Shown: positions 35,929-45,682, numbered from the stretch's first letter. The stretch: DNA of 64,000 bases from an uncultured Methylophaga sp. (GCA_913055695.1 CAJXKF010000001.1:80354-144353), one strand, 5' to 3'. Notes: generated from the letters alone by a model not told the origin. Program-made: numbers and translations.

Positions 35929-37983
35929 CTAGTACTCCAGAGTCAGCCTGCCGAAGAAACTGGGCTCCACCCGGTAAGGAATGGAAAACAGCTCGGCTTT
36001 GTATTCAACATGGGAGCCGTAAAACAGATTACGCGCGAAAGCAGATAATCTCAGCTTGGGGGTTAACTGCCAGTTCAATCCCAAATCCACACCGTGATAG
36101 GCATCGACTGTCTGGTTATCCACCTGAACCGGGTCAATCAACTGACTGCGATCGACATATCGCCAGTTTGCAGTCAGATCGATATCGCGACTGATACGCC
36201 AGTTCGCGAGCAGCGAAACCATTTGTTCGGGTGAATCCGTATTCTGCGGTTGTCCGTCACTGAAATCACTGTCGATAAAGCTGTAGTTTAGTCTCAGTTT
36301 AAATGCCTGGTTCAGTACCCAGTTCGCGGACAATTCCAGACCGTAGTTATGGCCGCTGGCATCATTATCAAAATTCGACGTCACCGTCAGATAAGCAGGC
36401 AGGGTTGAAACATCGGTTTCAGCTATCCTGTTGCTTCTCAGATCATCATAGTCATTGTAGAAAAGCGCTGTATCCAGGCTGAACTGATTGCCGCTGGCGA
36501 AACGGTAACCGGCCTCTAAGCTCTGAACCACCTCGGAATCGTAGTTTGAATTGCCCTGCAGTATCAGTCGACTGACAAACGGCGTCGGATTAAAATCCGA
36601 CATCGGCGCCAGATTGCCGACATTGATCATATATTCATGCTCAGCCTGTGATGGTGTTCTGACTGCACGTGATAAAGCGGTCCAGAATCGATGCTGCTCA
36701 TCAGGCTGCCAGCTCAGTCTGACGGTGGGTTGCCATTCAAAATCGGTGTAGGAATGATGCTCGACACGGGTGGCCAGGGTCAGCCACAACGTATCCGGTT
36801 TCAGGGTAATCTGATCCTGAACAAACAGGCTCCAGAGATTGGTACTTTCATTGTCACCCTGGGTATTGATCACTGACTGATTGGCATCCAGTTCATTGTT
36901 AATGTGCCGGTAGCCCATTCCCCACAACAGTTCATGACGTTCGCCAATCTCAAAATGATGGGACATTTCCAGATCAACGGTATCGCGACTGAAGCCGAAC
37001 AGTGATTCATCACGCTTGGCGTGATCAAAATAGGCTTGCAGGTTCAGTTGTGAGTCTGCTGACAAGGCACGGCTGTAATCTCCCAGCAGATGCCAGCCGC
37101 GAGACGCTGTATCGATGTTGGGATAGTCGATATAGGGGGCTGTAAGCGTGGGTATGGTGACAGTCTGGTCCATCATGCTGTCATAGGCTGCAGCGCTGAG
37201 GGTTAAGCTTGAAGCCGCACCCAGGCTCATGTCCAGACGACCGCCCATTTGTTGCTGCCACCAGCTGTTATCTGTATCAGACTGGCTGATAAGCGCCGCT
37301 GCTGAAGGATTCACATCAGCAGGATCAAAATCCAAATCATCACGCTTGAATGCTTTCACATAAGCCCGGCCGGTGAGACCCGGTGCCAACCGACCGCCAT
37401 AGCGAAAACCGGCAAAAGCCTGCTGATAATCGCCCGCCCCTAATTCCGCATAACCGCCGAGTGTGTCGGCACTGTGTCTGGTGATGATGTTGATGACACC
37501 ATTGACCGCATTAGCCCCCCAGATGGCTGCGCCGGGGCCGCGTATCACCTCGATCCGATCGATATCGGCCATCAGCGTATCCTGCACTTCCCAGTAAACG
37601 CCGGAAAACTCGGGAGAGTAAACACTGCGACCGTCTATCAGCACCAGCATCTTGTTGTTATAGCGGCCGTTGAAACCACGACTGCTGACAGCCCATTTCT
37701 GGGAATCAATCTGGGCCACATGCAATCCAGGCACATCTCTCAGCGCCTCGGGAATGGACTGGAAACCACGCTGGTGGATTTCTTCGCCGGTGATGACGTA
37801 TATGGCCGCCGCCGCACTGGAGAGGGACTCTGCCTGGCGGGATACCGAGGTGACTTCAATCTCCAGCAGCTCCTGCAGGCTGAGATCGAGTGGTGATGAG
37901 GGTTCGGAGTCAGCACGGACAACGGTGAAACATGACAGCAGAACGCCAAAAATACAGAGTCTGGCCTTGTCTGGCTTCTGCAT
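35929..37983 (-). CDS. TonB-dependent outer membrane receptor
   Basis: A 684-residue protein with signal peptide (1-24), a TonB box region (LQELLEIEVTSVSRQ), a plug domain (VITGEEIHQRGFQSIPEAL, then VIRGPGAAIWGANAVNGVINIIT), and a long beta-barrel ending in an aromatic residue (LTLEY). Its plug resembles those of the receptors that precede YfiR-like and hybrid-kinase genes. The substrate cannot be read; no siderophore transport gene is nearby. It heads the signalling operon (37983 down to 30994, gaps of 4 bases or fewer), so it may sense as well as import. Confidence 0.92.
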   Translation of the reverse strand: MQKPDKARLCIFGVLLSCFTVVRADSEPSSPLDLSLQELLEIEVTSVSRQAESLSSAAAAIYVITGEEIHQRGFQSIPEALRDVPGLHVAQIDSQKWAVSSRGFNGRYNNKMLVLIDGRSVYSPEFSGVYWEVQDTLMADIDRIEVIRGPGAAIWGANAVNGVINIITRHSADTLGGYAELGAGDYQQAFAGFRYGGRLAPGLTGRAYVKAFKRDDLDFDPADVNPSAAALISQSDTDNSWWQQQMGGRLDMSLGAASSLTLSAAAYDSMMDQTVTIPTLTAPYIDYPNIDTASRGWHLLGDYSRALSADSQLNLQAYFDHAKRDESLFGFSRDTVDLEMSHHFEIGERHELLWGMGYRHINNELDANQSVINTQGDNESTNLWSLFVQDQITLKPDTLWLTLATRVEHHSYTDFEWQPTVRLSWQPDEQHRFWTALSRAVRTPSQAEHEYMINVGNLAPMSDFNPTPFVSRLILQGNSNYDSEVVQSLEAGYRFASGNQFSLDTALFYNDYDDLRSNRIAETDVSTLPAYLTVTSNFDNDASGHNYGLELSANWVLNQAFKLRLNYSFIDSDFSDGQPQNTDSPEQMVSLLANWRISRDIDLTANWRYVDRSQLIDPVQVDNQTVDAYHGVDLGLNWQLTPKLRLSAFARNLFYGSHVEYKAELFSIPYRVEPSFFGRLTLEY

Positions 37984-38121
37984 GCAGCTCCTCCCTCGTT
38001 GAATCCTGCTTTGGCCTGTGTTCCTTGTTCAGACCGTTTTAAGCAAGAAATACAGGAATCGCTATAAAAATGCCAGCCTGATCACAGTTTTTCTTGTTAT
38101 GAAACGCGTGGGTTCATTCTG

Positions 38122-39165
38122 TCAGGGCGAAGGATTGGGGTGGCGACGATGAATCGCCTCGATCTCATCCAATATTTCTTCACTGAGTTCAAGCTCAATG
38201 CTGGCAATATTGTTTTTGAGCTGCTGCATGTCAGTGGCGCCGATAATATTGGCAGTCAGAAATGGCCGACTATTAACAAACGCCAGTGCCATTTGTGAGG
38301 GGTCCAACTGATGACGTCGCGCCATTGCCACATACTCACGGGTAGCTGCCACTGCCTGTTCATTACTGTAACGCGCATAATGCGGCCAGCGGGTGAGTCT
38401 GGCGCCCGCGGGTTCGGCATCCAGATATTTTCCGCTCAATACACCAAAACCGAGCGGAGAATAAGCCATCAGACCAACACCCTCGCGGTGGCTGATTTCA
38501 GCACAGCCTACTTCATAAGTCCGGTTCAACAGACTGTAAGGGTTCTGAACTGTGGCCACTGCCGGTAAATTAAGCACACGTGCAGTCCACAGGAACTGCA
38601 TCATGCCCCACGGCGTTTCATTGGATAAACCTATATAGCGGATTTTGCCGGCACGTATTTCTTTTTCCAGCGCCTGCAGCGTTTCGTAAACCGGCGTCAG
38701 TTCGGCTTCGCTGTCATCGGCCTGATAACCCAGCTTACCGAAGTAATTGGTCTTACGCTCCGGCCAGTGCAACTGGTATAAATCAACATAATCCGTCTGT
38801 AAACGGTGCAGGCTGTCATCGAGCGCCTGGCGAATATGACTGGAATCAAAACGGCTATGACCGCCGCGGATATGTGACACCCAGTCCGGTCCCGGCCCGG
38901 CCATTTTACTGGCAAGCACAATATCATCCCGGCGACCGCGTTTTTTCAGCCAGCTGCCGATCACCCGCTCGGTAGCGCCATAGGTCTCAGCTTTGGGTGG
39001 GATCGCATACAGCTCGGCGGTATCAATGAAATTCACGCCCTGATCAACGGCATAATCGAGCTGCTGATGTCCTTCCTGTTCACTATTCTGCTCGCCAAAG
39101 GTCATAGTGCCGAGACATATCCGGCTGACATCGATATCAGTGTTTCCTAACTTGTTATATTTCAT
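38122..39165 (-). CDS. Aldo-keto reductase, Tas-like
   Basis: A 347-residue NADP(H)-dependent cytosolic reductase. KLGNTDIDVSRICLGTMTFG at the start, FIDTAELYAIPPKAETYGATE (catalytic Asp and Tyr), VLASKMAGP (Lys) and YQLHWPER (His) form the AKR tetrad. The long insert after the first Tyr and the length match the Tas/YajO-type group, which reduces aldehydes of unclear identity. It stands alone: a terminator precedes it on the same strand and the TonB-led operon lies downstream. Confidence 0.9.
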   Translation of the reverse strand: MKYNKLGNTDIDVSRICLGTMTFGEQNSEQEGHQQLDYAVDQGVNFIDTAELYAIPPKAETYGATERVIGSWLKKRGRRDDIVLASKMAGPGPDWVSHIRGGHSRFDSSHIRQALDDSLHRLQTDYVDLYQLHWPERKTNYFGKLGYQADDSEAELTPVYETLQALEKEIRAGKIRYIGLSNETPWGMMQFLWTARVLNLPAVATVQNPYSLLNRTYEVGCAEISHREGVGLMAYSPLGFGVLSGKYLDAEPAGARLTRWPHYARYSNEQAVAATREYVAMARRHQLDPSQMALAFVNSRPFLTANIIGATDMQQLKNNIASIELELSEEILDEIEAIHRRHPNPSP

Positions 39166-39182
39166 TAGTCCCGTCCGTCAAT

Positions 39183-39206
39183 AAAAAGCCCGCATCAAAG
39201 CGGGCT
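39183..39206 (-). terminator. Rho-independent terminator after ccoG
   Basis: On the minus strand GCCCGC-TTTGAT-GCGGGC is followed by five T. It terminates the ccoG transcript and separates it from the aldo-keto reductase gene. Confidence 0.85.
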
Positions 39207-39259
39207 CTACCCTAGCAAGCTCTGCTGATCTCAGGCAAGCCGGAATTTTGTGGCACTGA

Positions 39260-40684
39260 TTATTCCTCCGGCGTCATAAACATACTGTTATAAGTGGTAT
39301 CCAGTTGCGGCTGCTCCAGCACCCTCGCCTCAAAGGTAATCGGCGCCAGACCGTCCTCTGTCACATCCGCAGGCGCCCGCACCAGTGCGGTTACAGGCAC
39401 CACCCGCCCAGGCTCGACGATGACTTCGTCTTCCATCCCGTGCAGACTCGCCCCTTCAAGACCGCTCACACTGTAACGCACGGTTATCGGCTGCTGGGTT
39501 TTATTCAGCAGCTTCAGGGTGTATTTGTTCTGTATCGAACCGTCACTGAGTCTGACATACAAAGGCTGACGGTCGTGAATCACTTTGAACTCGGTCGGTG
39601 ACAGCGTGGTAAAGCCATAGATAATCCCGCTCAAAGCCAGCAGCAGTATCAAACTGTAGATAATCACCCGCGGCCGTCTGTACATCGGTAAGACGTTCTG
39701 GTCATGGTGCAGTTCCTTGTAGCTCGCATAGCGAATCAAACCCCGCGGCTGGTCGGTTTTGTCCATGATGCTGTCACAGGCGTCGATGCACAGTCCGCAG
39801 GTGATACAGCCTTCCTGCTGGCCTTTACGGATATCGATGCCGGTGGGACAGACGGCGACGCAGACTTTACAGTCAATACAGCTGCCCTTGCTGCCATCGA
39901 CGGCGCCTTTTTTGAGTTTGCCACGGGGTTCACCGCGCTCGGCGTCATAGGCCGGCAGCACGGTGTCCTGGTCGTACATGACACCCTGCAGACGGGCATA
40001 GGGGCAGAGCCAGAAGCAGACCTGTTCACGCATAAAGCCGGCAAAGCCGTAGGTGAAGATGCCGAAGGTGGCAAGTGCGACCCAGACCGGCATCGGTGCC
40101 TGCAGGGTGAAGATGTCTCCCCATAGCTGGTAGGCGTCGGTAAACCAGGCGCAGAATGAGAGACCGGTGAGCAGCGCTATCGCAATCCACAGGCTGTGTT
40201 TGGTCAATACCCGCCAGGTTTTATCAAAGGTCCAGGGGGCTTGTTTGAATTTATGCGCTTTTTGCGGGGTGTCACCTTCCAGTTTGGTTTCGATAAAGGT
40301 GTAGATGTCGGTCCAGACGGTCTGGAAGCAGAAGTAGCCGCAGAAAACGCGGCCGGCGACGCTGGTGACGGCGGCCAGCAGTATGGCGAAAAACAGCAGG
40401 GTCAGGGATAGCATCCAGATATCCTGCGGGAAGACGGTCAGGTCAAAAAAGCGGAACTGGCGGTCGGGAATGTCAAACAGAATGGCCTGCTGCCCGTCCC
40501 AGCGCAGGTAAGGCACCAAAAAGAATAGAGACCAGACTGACATGCCCATCCATTTACGCAGACGGAAACGCCCTTTCAGCCGCTTTGCCACCACCTTTTC
40601 TTCACCGGTGTTGATGTGCCAGTCGGCGACTTCTTCGTAAATATTCGAGGCGTTCTCGACATCATGCATATCATTCACGGACAT
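39260..40684 (-). CDS. ccoG: Cytochrome oxidase accessory protein CcoG
   Basis: A 474-residue inner-membrane iron-sulphur protein (RdxA/FixG family) that helps copper reach the cbb3 oxidase by reducing Cu(II). It has five or so membrane segments in the first 350 residues, including CGYFCFQTVWTD and EQVCFWLCPYARLQGVMYD with metal-binding Cys, two 4Fe-4S motifs in CIDCKVCVAVCPTGIDIR and CITCGLCIDACDSI, and a C-terminal Ig-like domain. The usual ccoNOPQ neighbours are absent in this window, so it is detached from the oxidase operon here. Confidence 0.95.
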   Translation of the reverse strand: MSVNDMHDVENASNIYEEVADWHINTGEEKVVAKRLKGRFRLRKWMGMSVWSLFFLVPYLRWDGQQAILFDIPDRQFRFFDLTVFPQDIWMLSLTLLFFAILLAAVTSVAGRVFCGYFCFQTVWTDIYTFIETKLEGDTPQKAHKFKQAPWTFDKTWRVLTKHSLWIAIALLTGLSFCAWFTDAYQLWGDIFTLQAPMPVWVALATFGIFTYGFAGFMREQVCFWLCPYARLQGVMYDQDTVLPAYDAERGEPRGKLKKGAVDGSKGSCIDCKVCVAVCPTGIDIRKGQQEGCITCGLCIDACDSIMDKTDQPRGLIRYASYKELHHDQNVLPMYRRPRVIIYSLILLLALSGIIYGFTTLSPTEFKVIHDRQPLYVRLSDGSIQNKYTLKLLNKTQQPITVRYSVSGLEGASLHGMEDEVIVEPGRVVPVTALVRAPADVTEDGLAPITFEARVLEQPQLDTTYNSMFMTPEE

Positions 40685-40720
40685 AGATTTACCTGTTAGC
40701 TATTTAGTCGATGCGGGTCA

Positions 40721-42103
40721 TTAAACGACCACCCGCTGAGGTTGCTCGGTCTGGCTCAATAAGCCAGCCAGAATAGTCATTGCCTGTTTGAGTGCATCGC
40801 TGTCCGTAGCGATGCCCAGGGAGACTCTGACGGCGTCGATAGGTGTCTGCGTGATCGCAAACTGCCGGGCCGGCACAATGGTGACGCCCTGGCTGTAAGC
40901 GGCCTTGGCATAGTTATCCGCCTGCCAGTGAGCAGGCAGATTGAGCCAGAGATGATGGCCGTCGATATCGGCGGCAAATTTGTACCCGGCCAGCAGTTCG
41001 GCCGCCAACTGCTGACGCTGGTTATTTTCAATCCTGATAGCAGTGGCAATTTCATCCAGCGTGCCGTCATAAATCCACCGCGTCACCAGCGCACACATTA
41101 ACGGGGGGGCCATCAAATTGGTTGCACGCAGAACCGCAGCTAATTGAATGGCGGCCTGTTTATCAGGCGTAATCACAAAAGCGACCCGCAGCGCCGGAGT
41201 GGCACACTTCGACAGGGTCGCAATATGCCATGTCTGTTTGGGTAATAAAGTGCTGAAGGCTGGCGCCGGATTTTTCTGCAGAGCGGAATAGGGATCATCT
41301 TCGATAATAAACATCTGATAGCGCCGGGCAATCTCAGCCAGCACCTGCCGACGTTGCAGCGGCATCGTGATTGTCGTCGGGTTATCCAGAGCCGGTATTA
41401 AGTACAGTGCCTTGACTTGACGCGCCTGACAGGCTGTCTCAAGTGCTTCGGGGACGATGCCCTCAGCATCACAGATGACCGCCTGTAAGCGGATGCCCAG
41501 TTGTTCGGCAACTGCTTTGAGACCGGGATAGCTGTATTCCGGCGTTAACAAGGTCGCTCCGGCGGGAATCAGATTTTTACAGATGGCATATAAAGCGCTC
41601 TGTGCCCCTGCAGCGATCAGCACACGTTCGGCATCGGCTTCTATTTTGTGTTGCCGAAACCAGTGGAGTGCCGCCTCACGATCAGCCGGATTACCTGCAC
41701 TATCCTGATACTGCAGCTGCAGCATTCTGCGCTCATCCGCAATCAAGCCGGCAATACCATCTGGCAGGCGCTGCTGTAATTGCGCGCTCGCAGGCTGGGG
41801 AGGGTTATTCATGCTGAGGTCCAGCATCGAATGCTTATCAGCGCTTAACTGTTGTTGAACAGAATCTCTAATATAAGTGCCGCTGCCTTTGTTTCCCTCT
41901 ACCAGGCCCCGACATTTCGCCTCATTGAAGGCGCGGGTTACGGTAGTGAGGTCCACCTGCAAGGCTTCGGCGATGGCGCGTTGCGATGGCAGCCGGTCAC
42001 CAGGCTTGATCCGTCCGGCATAAATATCCGTCTCCAGCGCTCTGACAATGCCGAGATATTTTTTTCCTGCTTCAGTCTGAAGATGTGGTTGCCAGATTGC
42101 CAT
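40721..42103 (-). CDS. MocR-type transcription regulator (GntR helix fused to aminotransferase fold)
   Basis: A 460-residue PLP-dependent regulator. Residues 13-80 form a GntR-type winged helix (GRIKPGDRLPSQRAIAEALQVDLTTVTRAF). Residues about 110-450 form a class I aminotransferase fold with TLLTPEYSYPGLKAVAEQLG, IEDDPYS and the PLP-Lys in ATLSKCATPALRVAF. Proteins of this kind sense PLP or amino-group metabolites. An inverted repeat (42109-42135) abuts the start codon and is a likely autoregulatory site. No metabolic partner gene is adjacent, so the target is unknown. Confidence 0.9.
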   Translation of the reverse strand: MAIWQPHLQTEAGKKYLGIVRALETDIYAGRIKPGDRLPSQRAIAEALQVDLTTVTRAFNEAKCRGLVEGNKGSGTYIRDSVQQQLSADKHSMLDLSMNNPPQPASAQLQQRLPDGIAGLIADERRMLQLQYQDSAGNPADREAALHWFRQHKIEADAERVLIAAGAQSALYAICKNLIPAGATLLTPEYSYPGLKAVAEQLGIRLQAVICDAEGIVPEALETACQARQVKALYLIPALDNPTTITMPLQRRQVLAEIARRYQMFIIEDDPYSALQKNPAPAFSTLLPKQTWHIATLSKCATPALRVAFVITPDKQAAIQLAAVLRATNLMAPPLMCALVTRWIYDGTLDEIATAIRIENNQRQQLAAELLAGYKFAADIDGHHLWLNLPAHWQADNYAKAAYSQGVTIVPARQFAITQTPIDAVRVSLGIATDSDALKQAMTILAGLLSQTEQPQRVVV

Positions 42104-42108
42104 CGTCT

Positions 42109-42135
42109 AATGTATGTATAAAATATGCATACATT
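42109..42135. promoter_or_regulatory. Inverted repeat at the MocR gene start, probable operator
   Basis: AATGTATG (42109-42116) and CATACATT (42128-42135) form an 8-bp inverted repeat with an 11-base AT-rich spacer that could hold the -10 region. It lies 5 bases upstream of the ATG at 42103. Direct or inverted repeats here are typical of MocR autoregulation. Confidence 0.55.
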
Positions 42136-42289
42136 TTACCGAAATCATTCTGAAGAACCAATCATTTTTTCTGATTAATGTTTATCCAGTTAGTATTTGG
42201 TGACTTTACTTCTCCAAACCGTAAGCAGCACAGCAATGATCATTACAGGGCTATTTGTATGCGATACGACGCCATACATTTAAAAACAT

Positions 42290-42320
42290 AAAAAAAGGGC
42301 GGCATCCGAAGATGCCGCCC
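42290..42320 (-). terminator. Strong terminator ending the sRNA candidate
   Basis: On the minus strand GGGCGGCATC-TTCG-GATGCCGCCC, a 10-bp stem closed by a stable UUCG tetraloop, is followed by seven T. No coding gene ends here: the next one upstream already has its own terminator at 42524-42556. Confidence 0.9.
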
Positions 42321-42400
42321 CATCTCCTCATGGAGGAGATTCGCGCAGATAGGATGCTGACGACAGGTCAGTGACCGTCAGCACAATGTCAGACTGGGAA
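42290..42400 (-). ncRNA. Candidate small RNA with three hairpins
   Basis: Between two minus-strand terminators lies a compact structured segment with no open frame. From its 5' side it has a GCTGACG/CGTCAGC stem (42356-42382), a perfect ATCTCCTC-CAT-GAGGAGAT hairpin (42322-42340) in which the strands include an anti-Shine-Dalgarno-like CUCCUC, and the UUCG terminator (42297-42320). A weak promoter with TAGAAC as -10 (42408-42413, minus) and TTTTGT (42431-42436) as -35 would start a transcript of about 110 bases near 42400. I cannot match it to a named RNA family. Confidence 0.55.
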
Positions 42401-42523
42401 TATTCCGGTTCTATCCATTGAAAAAAATGAACAAAAAACGCTCGACGATTCATACAGTGATATAGCCGACCTGATTCACGAGTGATGCTGGCAAGCTTTT
42501 ATGTGCAGGATGAATATAAGGGC

Positions 42524-42556
42524 AAAAAAAACCAGTTCACCGGGAATGAACTGGTT
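42524..42556 (-). terminator. Terminator after the 99-aa orphan gene
   Basis: A 10-bp stem AACCAGTTCA/TGAACTGGTT with a 7-base loop is followed on the minus strand by a run of T (complement of A at 42524-42530). It lies 111 bases past the stop of the gene at 42668. Confidence 0.85.
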
Positions 42557-42667
42557 CGGAAGGTGGAGTGAACTGTCATTGATAGTTCGAATACGAGCAT
42601 ATCAGTTTGATGCGAAATTTACGTGAAATGCATCAAGCTGCTCGAATAAATCAGCAGCGGCTCAAAC

Positions 42668-42967
42668 TCAGACTTTCAGTACTCTGATACTGCAGATATG
42701 AACCTTAACGAATTCCCTGAGTTGCTGATGCCCTTTCACACCGAACTTAAGCGGCTTGCCCTGTAAGTGATACAGAATACCGGTTTTGGTGACTGCGACA
42801 CCGGTTTTGGTTTTGGCGTTAAAGTCGAAATGAGCCAGTTCCTGAGTAATGACATCAAAGCCATAGGCGCTGGCATGACCAATAATGTGTCTCTCGCCGC
42901 TTTCGATGACCTCAAATAAGCCCCAGCTCATCAGTTGGCCACATTCAGACTCGGCTCTTGCTTCCAT
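42668..42967 (-). CDS. Small orphan protein of unknown function (99 aa)
   Basis: I do not recognise a family. The ATG at 42967 has GAGGA 8 bases upstream and decides this start. The protein begins with an acidic stretch and contains a Gly-rich beta-type middle (HIIGHASAYGFDVI, then TGVAVTKTGILYHLQGKPLKFGVKGH) and a hydrophobic basic end; there is no signal peptide or membrane segment. It stands alone between tRNA-Pro and a terminator, so it is a single-gene transcript. Confidence 0.7.
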   Translation of the reverse strand: MEARAESECGQLMSWGLFEVIESGERHIIGHASAYGFDVITQELAHFDFNAKTKTGVAVTKTGILYHLQGKPLKFGVKGHQQLREFVKVHICSIRVLKV

Positions 42968-43115
42968 ACAAATCCTCACTAGATGCGGGCGGTTTCCCTA
43001 CCTGATTGATCGAGTTGTCTGATGCAAACTTAACCGATTACAGAGTGTGAAACAAGTCACATTTTCCTGCAGAGAAAAGATTATTTGTAATGAAAGACTT
43101 ACAAAGTATTGAGAA

Positions 43116-43192
43116 TGGTCGGGACAGTAGGATTTGAACCTACGACCCCCTGCACCCCATGCAGGTGCGCTACCAGGCTGCGCCATGCCCCG
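43116..43192 (-). tRNA. tRNA-Pro (anticodon GGG)
   Basis: A full 77-base cloverleaf: acceptor stem CGGGGCA pairing with TGTCCCG (one mismatch or wobble), D-arm with AGCCTGGTAGC, anticodon stem CCTGC/GCAGG with loop ATGGGGT (anticodon GGG), T-arm with GTAGGTTCAAATCCTAC, and an encoded CCA end (complement at 43116-43118). Confidence 0.95.
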
Positions 43193-43258
43193 ACTGTATG
43201 AGTGTTAACGTTTGGGATTGTCCGGGAGGACTTGGTTAACGACGGCGTGTATCTTAGC

Positions 43259-43290
43259 AAAACCCGGCCTGAAAAGGTAGACCGGGCTTT
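43259..43290 (-). terminator. Probable terminator after ppsA
   Basis: On the minus strand AAAGCCCGG pairs with CCGGGTTTT around a loop of about 14 bases, followed by a short T-run. It lies 15 bases past the ppsA stop. The T-run is short, so confidence is moderate. Confidence 0.5.
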
Positions 43291-43304
43291 GCCAAATATC
43301 GCTT

Positions 43305-45674
43305 TTATTTTTTCTGGCTGATGTCTGCCAAGCGCTGCCAGGTGCTGACCACGGTATCCGGGTTCAGCGAGATACTGCTGATACCGCGTTCCAGCAGCCA
43401 TTCTGCCAGATCCGGATGATCTGACGGACCCTGACCACAGATACCGACGTATTTACCGGCATCGCGGCAGGCTTTAATCGCCATATCCAGCATCTTGAGG
43501 ACAGCAGGATTACGTTCATCGAAAGATTCAGCCACCAGCGCAGAGTCACGATCCAGCCCCAGCGTCAGCTGCGTCATATCATTGGAGCCGATTGAGAAGC
43601 CGTCGAAGTACTCAAGGAAATCTTCAGCTAGAACGGCATTGGATGGCAATTCGCACATCATGATCAGGCGAAGGCCGTTCTTGCCGCGCTCCAGACCGTT
43701 TTCTTTGAGAATATCAATGACTGATTGTGCTTCCTTGGTGGTGCGCACGAAAGGAATCATCAATTCGACATTAGTCAGTCCCATTTCATCACGGACACGC
43801 TTCATAGCCTCGGCTTCCAGCTTGAAGCACTCAGCGAAGTCTTCAGAGCTGTAACGTGAGGCACCGCGGAAACCAATCATCGGGTTTTCTTCATGCGGTT
43901 CAAACAGTGGACCACCGATGAGGTTGGCGTATTCATTGGATTTGAAGTCAGACATCCGAACGATCACGGTTTCCGGATAGAAAGCCGCCGCAATGGTCGA
44001 CACGCCTTCCGCAATACGGCTGATGTAGAACTCAACGGGATCCCCATAGGCAGTGGTACGTTCCACAATCGCCTGTTTGACTTCACCTTCCATTTCATCA
44101 GCGTTCATCAGGGCTTTCGGATGGATGCCGATCATGTTGTTGATGATGAATTCGAGCCGCGCCAGCCCCACCCCTTTGTTTGGCAACTGGGCGAAGCTGA
44201 ACGCACGATCCGGGTTACCGACATTCATCATGATCTTGACCGGCAGTTCAGGCATATTGTCGAGTTCTTCCACGCGATGCTCGAATTCCAGCAAACCGTT
44301 GTAGATGTTGCCTTCGTCACCTTCGGCACAGGACACGGTGACCTGGCTCCCTTCAGCGACTTTTTCGGTGGCATCACCGCAACCGACTACGGCAGGAATG
44401 CCCAGTTCGCGGGCGATAATGGCCGCGTGACAGGTACGGCCACCTCGGTTAGTGACAATCGCAGAAGCCCGTTTCATGATTGGTTCCCAGTCAGGGTCAG
44501 TCATGTCGGTCAGCAATACATCGCCAGCTTCAAATTTGTCCATTTGGTCCAGGCTGTTGAGCAGGCGCACTTTACCCTGGCCGATCTTGCTGCCGATAGC
44601 ACGACCGACTGACAGCAGTTCGCCCTTCTCTTTCAGCAGATAGGATTCACGGATATTTTTGCTGCGGCTCTGAACGGTTTCAGGACGGGCCTGAACGATA
44701 TAGATGCGGCCGTCGTTGCCATCTTTAGCCCACTCAACGTCCATCGGACGCTGGTAATGCTTCTCAATGGTCACAACCATTTTCGACAGTTCTTCTACTT
44801 CTTTGTCAGTCAGACAGAAGTGCAGGCGGTCATCAGCATCGACATCGACAGTTTTGACAGGCGCGGCTTTATCGCCTGAATAAACCATCTTGATGGCTTT
44901 CTGGCCCACGGTGCGGCGCAGTACGGCCGGGCGACCAGCGGCGAGCGTTTCTTTATGAACGTAGAATTCATCCGGGTTAACCGCGCCCTGAACGACCATT
45001 TCACCCAGACCATAGCTGCCGGTCACAAACACGACATCACGGAAACCGCTTTCCGTGTCGAGCGAGAATGCAACACCGGCACTGGCGATATCAGAGCGAA
45101 CCATTTTCTGAACACCGGCTGATAGCGCCACTTCGCTGTGGTCAAAGCCCTGGTGGTCACGGTAGGCAATAGCACGATCATTAAACAGCGACGCGAAAAC
45201 TTCGCGGATCTGTTTCTTGATGTTATCGAGGCCGGAAACATTAAGGAAAGTTTCCTGCTGGCCGGCAAAGGAAGCATCCGGCAGATCTTCAGCGGTGGCA
45301 GAAGAACGTACCGCATAACTGGTTTCAGCACCGTATTCTTTTTCCAGTGCGGCATAGGCTTCATCGATCGCCTTTTCCATCGCAGCCGGATAAGGAATGG
45401 TCATGATCCAGTCACGGATTTGGCGACCGGTTTTCTGCAAGGCAGTGACGTCATCGACATCCAGATCACGCAGCAGATCATTGATTTGATCCTGCAGGCC
45501 ATCATGGGCGAGAAATTCTCTGTAAGCATCAGCGGTTGTCGCAAAACCACTTGGAACAGAGACACCCAAAGGTGCCAGGTTTTGCAGCATTTCCCCCAAA
45601 GAGGCGTTCTTGCCACCGACTCTGCCTACATCCTCCATGCACAGCTGTTCCAACGGGACAACGTATTCGGTCAT
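43305..45674 (-). CDS. ppsA: Phosphoenolpyruvate synthase
   Basis: A 789-residue gluconeogenic enzyme that makes PEP from pyruvate and ATP. The order is an N-terminal ATP-grasp domain ([35 protein letters not shown]), a swivelling domain with catalytic His in [21 protein letters not shown], and a C-terminal PEP-binding TIM barrel ([37 protein letters not shown] with the conserved Cys). The length is normal. It lies 8 bases after its regulator gene ppsR on the same strand. It would draw pyruvate from the methylcitrate cycle and malic enzyme into sugar synthesis. Confidence 0.96.
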   Translation of the reverse strand: MTEYVVPLEQLCMEDVGRVGGKNASLGEMLQNLAPLGVSVPSGFATTADAYREFLAHDGLQDQINDLLRDLDVDDVTALQKTGRQIRDWIMTIPYPAAMEKAIDEAYAALEKEYGAETSYAVRSSATAEDLPDASFAGQQETFLNVSGLDNIKKQIREVFASLFNDRAIAYRDHQGFDHSEVALSAGVQKMVRSDIASAGVAFSLDTESGFRDVVFVTGSYGLGEMVVQGAVNPDEFYVHKETLAAGRPAVLRRTVGQKAIKMVYSGDKAAPVKTVDVDADDRLHFCLTDKEVEELSKMVVTIEKHYQRPMDVEWAKDGNDGRIYIVQARPETVQSRSKNIRESYLLKEKGELLSVGRAIGSKIGQGKVRLLNSLDQMDKFEAGDVLLTDMTDPDWEPIMKRASAIVTNRGGRTCHAAIIARELGIPAVVGCGDATEKVAEGSQVTVSCAEGDEGNIYNGLLEFEHRVEELDNMPELPVKIMMNVGNPDRAFSFAQLPNKGVGLARLEFIINNMIGIHPKALMNADEMEGEVKQAIVERTTAYGDPVEFYISRIAEGVSTIAAAFYPETVIVRMSDFKSNEYANLIGGPLFEPHEENPMIGFRGASRYSSEDFAECFKLEAEAMKRVRDEMGLTNVELMIPFVRTTKEAQSVIDILKENGLERGKNGLRLIMMCELPSNAVLAEDFLEYFDGFSIGSNDMTQLTLGLDRDSALVAESFDERNPAVLKMLDMAIKACRDAGKYVGICGQGPSDHPDLAEWLLERGISSISLNPDTVVSTWQRLADISQKK

Positions 45675-45682
45675 AGTAATAA

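Larger units (their letters stand above)
42136..42667. other. 532-base intergenic region
   Basis: No protein-coding gene is credible. It holds two minus-strand terminators (42290-42320, 42524-42556), the sRNA candidate between them, and the 3' untranslated part of the 99-aa gene. The segment 42136-42289 shows nothing else that I can identify. Confidence 0.5.

Noticed and set aside
42290-42320. A terminator for the 99-aa gene at 42668
   Set aside because: That gene already has a strong terminator at 42524-42556, so this one needs another transcript, hence the sRNA proposal.
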